Under the pieces are notes generated by a model. It was not told the origin of the DNA. It saw nothing but the letters and a program-made list of their open reading frames with translations, and did no database searches. From NCBI RefSeq assembly GCF_030269305.1, contig NZ_BSTC01000001.1:1253467-1317466 (forward strand): a DNA stretch of 64,000 nt. Reading direction: 5' to 3'. Positions 27,503-34,236 of the stretch are shown here, piece after piece; position 1 is the first letter of the stretch; every line of letters starts with the position of its first letter. Made by a program: the position numbers and the translations under genes. This DNA comes from Kineosporia sp. NBRC 101731 (GTDB lineage Bacteria > Actinomycetota > Actinomycetes > Actinomycetales > Kineosporiaceae).

Positions 27503-28765
27503 GTGAACGAGAATCCTCCGTCCGACGTGCACCCGGCGCCGGGACCGACAGCGGGGCAGCGCATTGTCTGTCCCAACTGCGGGGAGGACGCCGAGCCCGG
27601 TGACCTGTTCTGCGAAGGCTGTGGTCAGGACCTGCCCGACGGCATCACGCCGATGCCGGCCGACCCCGCCAAGCGGCCCGGGGGCATGTCCCACCCGGCC
27701 GCCGTCCTGCCGGCCACGCCGGTCGACCTGGAGTCGCTAAGCCCGATCTGCCGCACCTGCCGGGGCACCACCTTCCAGGACGGTTACTGCGAGAACTGCG
27801 GTTCGCCCGCGGTGAAGGTGCGCGACCACTGGGAGGAGCGCCCGGCCGCCTGGGTCGCGGCCGTCTCCGACCGGGGGGTGCGTCACCACCGCAACGAGGA
27901 CGGGATGGCTGTCTCGGCCCGCCCGGAACCCGGATCCCGTGCCATTCTCGTTGTCTGCGATGGGGTTTCGTCGTCCTTCGACTCGGACATCGCCAGCCTC
28001 GGCGCCGCCCGGGCGGCCGCCGAGGTGCTCGACCGGCCCCGGCCGGACGTCGCCTCGGTGGCCGGTCGCATCTCGGCCTGGAACGAGCGCCTGGCCCTGG
28101 CCGGCGACGAGGCGAACAAGCAGGCGGTCGAGGCGGGCCGCCATCCCAGCGGACGCCCGGGCGAACGGCAGGACAGTCCGCCGTCGTGCACGTTCGCGGC
28201 GGCCGTCGTCGACAACGGCGTGATTGTCGTCGGCTGGGTCGGCGACAGCCGCATCTACTGGATCCCCGACTTCGGCGAACCCGAACAGATGTCGCGGGAC
28301 GACTCGTGGGCTACCGAGCAGATCCTCGCCGGGGTGCCGCGCGAGGAGGCCGAGAACGGACCCCGGGCCCACGCGATCACCCGCTGGCTGGGACCGGACA
28401 GTCCCGACACCGTGCCCACCCGCGACTCTCGCGTGCCCGATCGCCCGGGCTGGCTGCTGGTCTGCTCCGACGGTCTGTGGAACTACTGCTCCCCGGCCTC
28501 CGACCTGGCCACCCTCGTACGAGGGCTGGCGGACGAGGTGCAGGGCGATCCCTCACTGCTCGCGAGCCGGCTCATCGACTGGGCCAATGCGCAGGGCGGT
28601 ATGGACAACATCACGGTGGCCCTGGCCCGGATCGCGCCGATCCCGCCGCAGCGCGGCACCGGGATCACAACGGACGAAACCACCACCCCGACGCAAGCAA
28701 CGTCGAGCGGGCTCAACGGCGTCCTTGGTTCGGACCCCACCGGCTACGGAAATCCGCACGCCTGA
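27503..28765 (+). CDS. PP2C-family protein phosphatase with two N-terminal zinc ribbons
   Basis: This 420-residue protein starts at a GTG after AAGAGG. Two zinc ribbons open it: VCPNCGED with DLFCEGCGQDL (about 21-45), and ICRTCRGT with DGYCENCGSP (about 78-100). The PP2C domain has the metal ligands in VSDRGVRHHRNEDG and VVCDGVSSS, then VGWVGDSRIYWI and MDNITVALARI. It should remove phosphate from Ser/Thr proteins in the cytoplasm; there is no membrane anchor, unlike PstP. It lies between PknG and the VWA protein and probably reverses PknG phosphorylation. That pairing is inferred from context and from the shared zinc ribbons. Confidence 0.9.
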   Translation: MNENPPSDVHPAPGPTAGQRIVCPNCGEDAEPGDLFCEGCGQDLPDGITPMPADPAKRPGGMSHPAAVLPATPVDLESLSPICRTCRGTTFQDGYCENCGSPAVKVRDHWEERPAAWVAAVSDRGVRHHRNEDGMAVSARPEPGSRAILVVCDGVSSSFDSDIASLGAARAAAEVLDRPRPDVASVAGRISAWNERLALAGDEANKQAVEAGRHPSGRPGERQDSPPSCTFAAAVVDNGVIVVGWVGDSRIYWIPDFGEPEQMSRDDSWATEQILAGVPREEAENGPRAHAITRWLGPDSPDTVPTRDSRVPDRPGWLLVCSDGLWNYCSPASDLATLVRGLADEVQGDPSLLASRLIDWANAQGGMDNITVALARIAPIPPQRGTGITTDETTTPTQATSSGLNGVLGSDPTGYGNPHA

Positions 28766-28836
28766 CCTGCCCGACCTTGCCCCCGGAAACACACGGGCCA
28801 CACCTCACGGTGGCCCACGAACGATCGGAGAGCCAG

Positions 28837-30120
28837 ATGCCGTCCTTCAGCGCCGAGGTGTTCCAGAACGAGTTCATCTCCGAGGGCGCCACCGACGTGC
28901 ACGCCATCGTCTCGGTGACCTGCGCCGGAGCCGGCGAGGCGGGCCGCGGGGAAGGCGGTGACGCCGCCGAGATCATCATCGTCGATACCTCCGGCTCGAT
29001 GCTCGACGCGAAGATCATCGCCGCTCGTCAGGCCGCGGCCGTCGCCGTCGACCAGATCCTGGACGGCACCTGGTTCGCGGTCATCTCGGGCACGCACGTG
29101 GCCACCCGTGCTTTCCCGTACCCGAACGCCCGGATCTCGATGGTGCAGATGGAGCCCGGTGCCCGGGCCGCCGCGAAAGACGCCATCTCCCGGCTCGAGG
29201 CCGACGGCGGAACCGCGATGGGCTCCTGGCTGAAGCTCGCCGGGCAGCTCTTCGACACCGTGCCCCAGGCCACCCAGCGGCACGCGATCCTGCTCACCGA
29301 CGGGCAGAACCAGAGCGAGCAGCCCTACCAGTTCCAGGCAGCCATCGAATCGGTCACCGGCCGGTTCCAGTGCGACTGCCGTGGTGTCGGCGCCGACTGG
29401 GACGTCGCTGAACTGCGCCGCGTCTCCACCGCGCTGCTCGGCACGGTCGACCTGATCGCGAACCCGGCCGCCATGGCCGCGGACTTCGAGTCGCTGATGC
29501 AGAAGGCCATGGGCCGCGGCGTCGCCGAGGCCACCCTGCGGGTCTGGGCGCCGCAGGGCTCGCAGCTGCTGTGGGTGCGCCAGGTCTCGCCCAGCGTGGA
29601 AGACCTGACCAGCCGCAAGATCGAGGTGAACCCGCTGACCTCGGCCTTCCCGACCGGAGCCTGGGGCGATGAGTCCCGCGACTACCACGTGGCCGTGCGC
29701 GTTCCCCCGCAGCCCGTCGGCCAGGAACGTCTCGCCGCCCGCGTGCAGCTGCTCGTCAGCGACTCGGTGGTCTCGCAGGGCCTCGTGAAGGCCCGCTGGT
29801 CCGGAGACGACGCCCTCACCACCCGTATCGACCCCGCCGTCGCCCACTACACCGGCCAGGCCGAACTGGCCGTCGTGATCCAGGAGGGTCTGGCCGCCAA
29901 GGCCGCCGGCGACGAGGCCACCGCCACCACCAAGCTGGGCCGTGCGGTCGCGCTCGCGGCTGAGACCGGTAACGATGAGGCCACCAGCAAGCTGCGCAAG
30001 GTCGTCGACATCGACGATCCGGCCACCGGAACCGTGCGGCTGAAGCGCTCGGTCGACAAGCTGGACGAGATGGCACTCGACACCGCTTCGACGAAGACGA
30101 CAAGGGTCAACAAGCGATGA
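28837..30120 (+). CDS. VWA-domain protein (TerY-like)
   Basis: This 427-residue protein starts at an ATG after CGGAGAG. The von Willebrand A domain (about 45-225) has a full MIDAS: DTSGSM (about 51-56), a Thr in DGGTAMGSW and an Asp in ILLTDGQNQ. The C-terminal half is beta-rich and then helical, with no known motif except the tail RLKRSVDKLDEMAL. VWA proteins with PP2C and kinase partners form the TerY-P triad described in Ter stress systems, and this neighbourhood matches that triad. It likely binds a protein partner in a metal-dependent way. Its stop overlaps the FHA gene start by 4 bases (ATGA). Confidence 0.87.
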   Translation: MPSFSAEVFQNEFISEGATDVHAIVSVTCAGAGEAGRGEGGDAAEIIIVDTSGSMLDAKIIAARQAAAVAVDQILDGTWFAVISGTHVATRAFPYPNARISMVQMEPGARAAAKDAISRLEADGGTAMGSWLKLAGQLFDTVPQATQRHAILLTDGQNQSEQPYQFQAAIESVTGRFQCDCRGVGADWDVAELRRVSTALLGTVDLIANPAAMAADFESLMQKAMGRGVAEATLRVWAPQGSQLLWVRQVSPSVEDLTSRKIEVNPLTSAFPTGAWGDESRDYHVAVRVPPQPVGQERLAARVQLLVSDSVVSQGLVKARWSGDDALTTRIDPAVAHYTGQAELAVVIQEGLAAKAAGDEATATTKLGRAVALAAETGNDEATSKLRKVVDIDDPATGTVRLKRSVDKLDEMALDTASTKTTRVNKR

Positions 30121-30869
30121 GCTCACGCTGTCCCGACGGGCACGTCTCCGAATCGACGGACTACTGCGACGTCTGCGGTCAGCCGATCGGTGCGGCGCCC
30201 ACCCCTCCGCCCCTTCCTCCGAGCAACCCGCTCGACCTGATCTCCCCGGCCCAGCAGGGTGTCGGGCAGCCGGAGAAGGATTGCCCCCACTGCAACTCGG
30301 TCGTGCCTGCCGACGACCTGTTCTGTGAGGTCTGCGGGTACGACTTCACTACCGGGGTCATGCCCGAACCGGTGGGCGGGACCCCCGAGCCGCTCGCGCC
30401 CGAGCCCGCCGCTCTCCAGCCGCCCGACCCCACGATGCCCGTCGCGACCCAAAACCCACAGGCGCCACTGACCTGGGTGGCCGAGGTGTGGATCGACCCG
30501 GACTGGTACTCCACCCAGGAGAGCGACGAGCCCTGCCCGTCACCCGGTATGCCGCAGGTGGTTCCGCTGTGGGACCAGAGCATCCTGGTCGGCCGCAGGT
30601 CGACGAGCCGCAACATTCACCCTCAGGTGGACTGCGGCAACGACCACGGCGTCTCCCGCCGCCACGCCCAGCTCACCACCGACGGACAGCGCTGGTTCGC
30701 CGAAGACCTGCAGTCGTCCAACGGCACGCACATCGCCCCCGCCGGAGCCCCGCTGCCCACCACCCCCATCCCCGGAGGGCAGCGCACCGAGTTCCGCGAG
30801 GGTGACCGGGTCTACGTCGGCGCGTGGACGAGAATCGTCATCCGCCGGGCCACCCCCGACGAGTACTGA
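30117..30869 (+). CDS. FHA-domain protein with two N-terminal zinc ribbons
   Basis: This 250-residue protein carries two zinc-ribbon motifs: SSRCPDGH with DYCDVCGQPIG (about 2-23), and DCPHCNSVVP with DLFCEVCGYDF (about 58-80). A Pro-rich linker leads to an FHA domain in the last 100 residues: ILVGRRSTSR, HGVSRRHAQLT, SSNGTHIAPAG and GDRVYVGAWTRIVIRR. These hold the Arg, Ser, Arg-His and Asn-Gly residues that bind phosphothreonine. It could be the phosphoreader of PknG in this operon, like GarA. However, the ETTS phosphorylation motif of GarA is not visible, and the zinc ribbons are an addition. Confidence 0.88.
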   Translation: MSSRCPDGHVSESTDYCDVCGQPIGAAPTPPPLPPSNPLDLISPAQQGVGQPEKDCPHCNSVVPADDLFCEVCGYDFTTGVMPEPVGGTPEPLAPEPAALQPPDPTMPVATQNPQAPLTWVAEVWIDPDWYSTQESDEPCPSPGMPQVVPLWDQSILVGRRSTSRNIHPQVDCGNDHGVSRRHAQLTTDGQRWFAEDLQSSNGTHIAPAGAPLPTTPIPGGQRTEFREGDRVYVGAWTRIVIRRATPDEY

Positions 30870-30882
30870 GCCTTATCGTCCG

Positions 30883-30918
30883 GTCGCACCTGCTCCCTCT
30901 GAAAGGGGCAGGTGCGAC
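30883..30918. terminator. Hairpin after the FHA gene, between convergent genes
   Basis: GTCGCACCTGC at 30883-30893 pairs with GCAGGTGCGAC at 30908-30918, a perfect 11-bp stem. Inner TCCCT and AAGGGG bases may extend it. It lies between two convergent stops and probably ends both transcripts. Confidence 0.75.
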
Positions 30919-30925
30919 TCTCGTT

Positions 30926-31789
30926 TCAGGACGAGGACCCGGCCACCAGACGGTTCTGCGCCGAGACGACGTTCAGCGTGCTGGCCGGGCTGTTCACGGT
31001 GGCAAACCCGTCCACCGGTAGCCAAGGCCCACCCCCTACCGAGTACTCGCCGCTGTAGACCGTGGTCAGGCCAACCCGTGGGCGTCCGGACGAGCGGTAG
31101 ACGTGTGCAGTCCGAAGCTCGGGATAAGGCGCCCCAGCATCCTCCGTGGTCAGCCCGTCCCCGTCCCCGTACCGCCATCGAAACTCTTCCGGCGTGGCCC
31201 GAACCCGCACCGGCAACCCAAGAATCGTGGTCGGAAGCGTCACCGTGTCAGCATCGGCGTACAGATTCGTCGGAACATTCACCAAGGTACGACCATCAGC
31301 CGGCTGCACCACGATCGGCGAAGCCGGCAAGGGCAGCCGCTGAAAATCCTCACCCGTGAGAACCGGCACGACAGGCGCAGGTTCATCGGGATCGACATCG
31401 CCCAGACAAACGTACGCACCGGTCGCTGTCCAGTTATTGGAACCGACGGGGGCACTAAAAACCCAGTACCCGATGTCGCGCGGCGCGGGTGTGCCTGCAC
31501 ACATAAGAGTGGCGTTGTTGCACAGCACGATTGCGCTTGTGGTGGGCAGGTTTCCAGTGCATGCGGGAAGGTGCATGTGTTTGAGTCGAGGCCTGGTAGA
31601 GATATGGCTCGTGGTGTTTGAACCTTGGGCGCCGCCAGATTCGGTCCACCCCTGAAGATCCATGTTGCTAGCTGAAGCACGTGAGGTTATGGATCGATCT
31701 GTGTCCGCGGGAGCATCCTCGGCGAAGGCGGCCTGACCGGGGAGCAGCATTGCTAAGCCCGTCATGGTGCTCACGAAAATGCGCTTCAC
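30926..31789 (-). CDS. Secreted protein with PKD-like C-terminal domain
   Basis: This 287-residue protein has a signal peptide (VKRIFVSTMTGLAMLLPG, cleavage after AAFA). The middle region includes two Cys pairs (PACTGN and VLCNNATLMCAG) and YWVFSAPVGS. Near residue 200 a PKD-like segment appears: EFRWRYGDGDGLTTED followed by HVYRSSGRPRVGLTT and VYSGEYSVGGG. The GTG start is supported by a GTGA overlap with the upstream lipoprotein stop, so a longer form is unlikely. It probably acts at the cell surface with that lipoprotein. Its first half is less GC-rich than the neighbouring housekeeping genes. Confidence 0.72.
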   Translation of the reverse strand: MKRIFVSTMTGLAMLLPGQAAFAEDAPADTDRSITSRASASNMDLQGWTESGGAQGSNTTSHISTRPRLKHMHLPACTGNLPTTSAIVLCNNATLMCAGTPAPRDIGYWVFSAPVGSNNWTATGAYVCLGDVDPDEPAPVVPVLTGEDFQRLPLPASPIVVQPADGRTLVNVPTNLYADADTVTLPTTILGLPVRVRATPEEFRWRYGDGDGLTTEDAGAPYPELRTAHVYRSSGRPRVGLTTVYSGEYSVGGGPWLPVDGFATVNSPASTLNVVSAQNRLVAGSSS

Positions 31790-32373
31790 GAGGAACTCGG
31801 TTCGTCGATAGACACGTCGTGCACAAGCCACTCGTGGTCCGCGGTCCACTGCAGAGCGACTGAGCTTTGAGACTTGGGTACAGGGGGGTATGTCTCTCGG
31901 CTTCCGTCTGGGCGCGTTTCAACACCGGCTTGTTGCGAGATCACGGTGGCAACAAGTATGCGATTTCCTACTTTTCCGGGCGGTGCAGCAACGAAATGGA
32001 GCTGGATGGAGGAGCCGGAGATCGTTGATCCTTTGGATTTCGCGTCTCCAACGTCATCGAGTGTGGATGCACAGAATGTGCAGTTAGATTGAATGATGGA
32101 CTCAAATTTATTCGTATTCAAAGATTTGTAGGTCCAGTTATGTACATCCCAAAAATACCGAACAAAATCCTCGGCCCCCTTCGCGCTCCGCACCGCCTCT
32201 GGGGCGACTGGAGGTGTCACAGTCGCACTTGGGGTGGGTGTTGAAGAAGTTGAAATTGTTGTTGTGGGTGGAGGAGTGGGGTCTTTGCTGCCTCCTGTGC
32301 AGCCAGCCAGGGCTAAGAGCCCGGCCGTGAACCCGATGGCAACATCTTGTGCTCTAAACCGTCCCCCGACCAT
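31786..32373 (-). CDS. DUF6318-like lipoprotein
   Basis: This 195-residue lipoprotein has a signal peptide with lipobox ALAGC (Cys about 26) and a Thr/Pro/Ser-rich linker. The remaining 130 residues resemble DUF6318, an NTF2-like fold: GAEDFVRYFWDVHNWTYKSL, NCTFCASTLDD and VLQ-type beta strands ending HEWLVHDVSID. The ATG at 32373 was chosen because it directly precedes the signal peptide; the open frame extends upstream into a palindrome without conserved sequence. Its function is unknown. Base composition is clearly lower in GC than flanking genes, which hints at transfer or weak selection. Confidence 0.72.
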   Translation of the reverse strand: MVGGRFRAQDVAIGFTAGLLALAGCTGGSKDPTPPPTTTISTSSTPTPSATVTPPVAPEAVRSAKGAEDFVRYFWDVHNWTYKSLNTNKFESIIQSNCTFCASTLDDVGDAKSKGSTISGSSIQLHFVAAPPGKVGNRILVATVISQQAGVETRPDGSRETYPPVPKSQSSVALQWTADHEWLVHDVSIDEPSSS

Positions 32374-32568
32374 GAAAACAGAATAACCAGCCCTCGCCCC
32401 CAAAGTCCGCCCCTGAATCCGAACTGTGGATAACGTCCATAATCCCCCAAGCGGAACGGCCCGGCCCTTGGGCGTCGGGCTGCGAGGGCTTTGGGGAAGG
32501 TGGCGGGGGTGAGGTGACGGTGGCGGCTTTCGGTCCTGGTGGTCGGCGACTGTGGGGGTCGGCTGCGT

Positions 32569-32614
32569 TGTGTACACCTGGTACATCCGGTACCGGATGT
32601 ACCAGGTGTACACA
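32569..32614. repeat. 46-bp perfect palindrome
   Basis: The sequence reads the same on both strands from 32569 to 32614. Its centre is CCGGTACCGG and both ends carry TGTACA. Each half is TGTGTACACC then TGGTACATCCGGT. There is no unpaired loop, so it would be a 23-bp cruciform arm or an RNA hairpin with a minimal loop. It lies between the purU stop and the lipoprotein start on the minus strand. Terminator, operator and recombination site are all possible. Confidence 0.95.
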
Positions 32615-32746
32615 TTCCGAAGGGTTCCCCGGCTGCCCGGACTCCGCTGGTTAGTGCCACTGCGTGGTGTCGCCTGCTGGGTGGGACGGGTTCGCCGGGG
32701 GAGCTCCTCCGGAACCGGCCTTACCTATCTGTTCTTGCGGCCCTGC

Positions 32747-33691
32747 TCAGCTGAAGACGACGGTCTTCGTGCCGTTGATCATCACCTTGTTCTCGGCGTG
32801 CCAGGTGACGGCCCGCGAGAGCACCTGGCACTCGACATCCCGTCCGGCGGCGGCCATCTGCTCGGCGCTGGTGGCGTGGGTGACGCGCTGGACGTCCTGC
32901 TCGATGATCGGGCCCTCGTCGAGGTCGGACGTGACGTAGTGGGCGGTGGCCCCGATGATCTTCACACCACGGGCATGGGCCTGCTGATAGGGCCTCGCGC
33001 CCTTGAAGCTGGGCAGGAACGAGTGGTGGATGTTGATGGCGCGTCCGCTGAGGGCCTGGCAGAGCTCGGGGGAGAGCACCTGCATGTACCGGGCGAGGAC
33101 GACGAGGTCGATCTGCTCACGGTCGACGATCTCGAGGAGCTGTTTCTCGGCCTCGGGTTTGGTGTCCTTGGTGACCGGGATGTGGATGAACGGGATGCCG
33201 TGCGACTGCACGAGGTCCTCGAACTCCCGGTGGTTGCTGACGACGGCAGGGATGTCGATGCTGAGCGCGCCGATCCGGTGCCGGAAGAGCAGGTCGTTGA
33301 GGCAGTGGCCGAACTTCGACACCAGCACGAGCGTGCGGCAACGGGTGCTGGCGTCGACGAGACGCCACTGCATCTGGAACGAGTCGGCGACGGACAGGAA
33401 GCCGTTGCGCAGACGGTCGAGGGTCTCGACCGGGTCGAGCGCGGTGAACTTCACCCGCATGAAGAAGGTGCCCGGGTCGGTGCCGTCGTGATCGTCGAAC
33501 TGCTCGCTCTGCAGGATGTTGCAGCCGTGCTGGATGAGGAAGCTGGCGACGGCGTAGACGATGCCCGGCCTGTCCTCGCAGGCGAGTGTCAGAACGTACT
33601 GCCGGCGGTCGGCCGGGGCGGAGCCGCCCGTGCCGAGGGGAGTAGGTGCGGATGTCGGCGTGGATGGAGTGGATGCAGAGGCCTCGGTCAC
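32747..33691 (-). CDS. purU: Formyltetrahydrofolate deformylase
   Basis: This enzyme of about 314 residues hydrolyses 10-formyl-THF to THF and formate and so balances one-carbon pools. An ACT regulatory domain starts at YVLTLACEDRPGIVYAVASF (about 31-50). The C-terminal formyltransferase fold holds the catalytic Asn-His pair in INIHHSFLPSFKGARPY and the Asp in YVTSDLDEGPIIEQD. The first 30 residues are an unusual Ser/Thr/Pro-rich extension. The start is uncertain: the GTG at 33691 is preferred, but the frame is open to 33829. No ZTP riboswitch precedes this gene, unlike purH and glyA. Confidence 0.93.
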   Translation of the reverse strand: MTEASASTPSTPTSAPTPLGTGGSAPADRRQYVLTLACEDRPGIVYAVASFLIQHGCNILQSEQFDDHDGTDPGTFFMRVKFTALDPVETLDRLRNGFLSVADSFQMQWRLVDASTRCRTLVLVSKFGHCLNDLLFRHRIGALSIDIPAVVSNHREFEDLVQSHGIPFIHIPVTKDTKPEAEKQLLEIVDREQIDLVVLARYMQVLSPELCQALSGRAINIHHSFLPSFKGARPYQQAHARGVKIIGATAHYVTSDLDEGPIIEQDVQRVTHATSAEQMAAAGRDVECQVLSRAVTWHAENKVMINGTKTVVFS

Positions 33692-34236
33692 CTGCGCAGC
33701 GTGCGTGGGAGGACGCCGAACGGTCAAGAGCGGCGCCCCGGCGAGGTGGAGCGACCTCGGGAAAAGCGGCACGACCAAGCACGAGAACGGGTCACTTAGC
33801 ACACCGGAAGGAGTGCTCGTGACCTTCAAGGACGTGCACGCTAAGTGAATGTTATGGAAGTGGCAAATATGTCTTGCGGGCTACCTGACGGTACTGCGTA
33901 ATCGAATGATGCCTTGCTGTTAGACCCGCAGCTCACATGATCATTTGGCGCCGTCAACGCGCCGCCATGACCTGCACGACGTCCGTTCTGCGAGGGTTGG
34001 GAATTGGCTGGCCCGGTCTCACCTGAGACCGTCCTGAGAATCCCAAGATTGTCTTGAATGGCCTCTGACCAGCACTGGTATGGTCTGCCACACATTAGAC
34101 GGTTGGGGGCGGGGTCACCTAGCATCACGATTCGATCTCGGTTGCGACATATGGCCGGGATGCATCCGTATCAACCGGCCGAGGACGGCCAGTAGCCGTG
34201 CAGGACGCCGGGCGACCATGGGAGCAGAGAACCACC
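33692..34236. other. Intergenic region between divergent purU and GH26 genes
   Basis: About 500 bases hold no convincing gene. The stretch 33840-34060 has lower GC than its surroundings. Both promoters should lie here, but no clear -35/-10 pair stands out. A GTG at 34198 in frame with the GH26 gene is an alternative start for it. Confidence 0.5.

Noticed and set aside
30117-30869. Naming the FHA protein garA.
   Set aside because: The ETTS phosphorylation motif of GarA is not visible and two zinc ribbons are added, so a direct orthologue cannot be claimed.
32414-32613. N-terminal extension of the lipoprotein frame through the 46-bp palindrome (MYTWYIRYRMYQVYT).
   Set aside because: The extension is a translation of the palindrome and of non-conserved sequence; the signal peptide with lipobox begins at the ATG at 32373.
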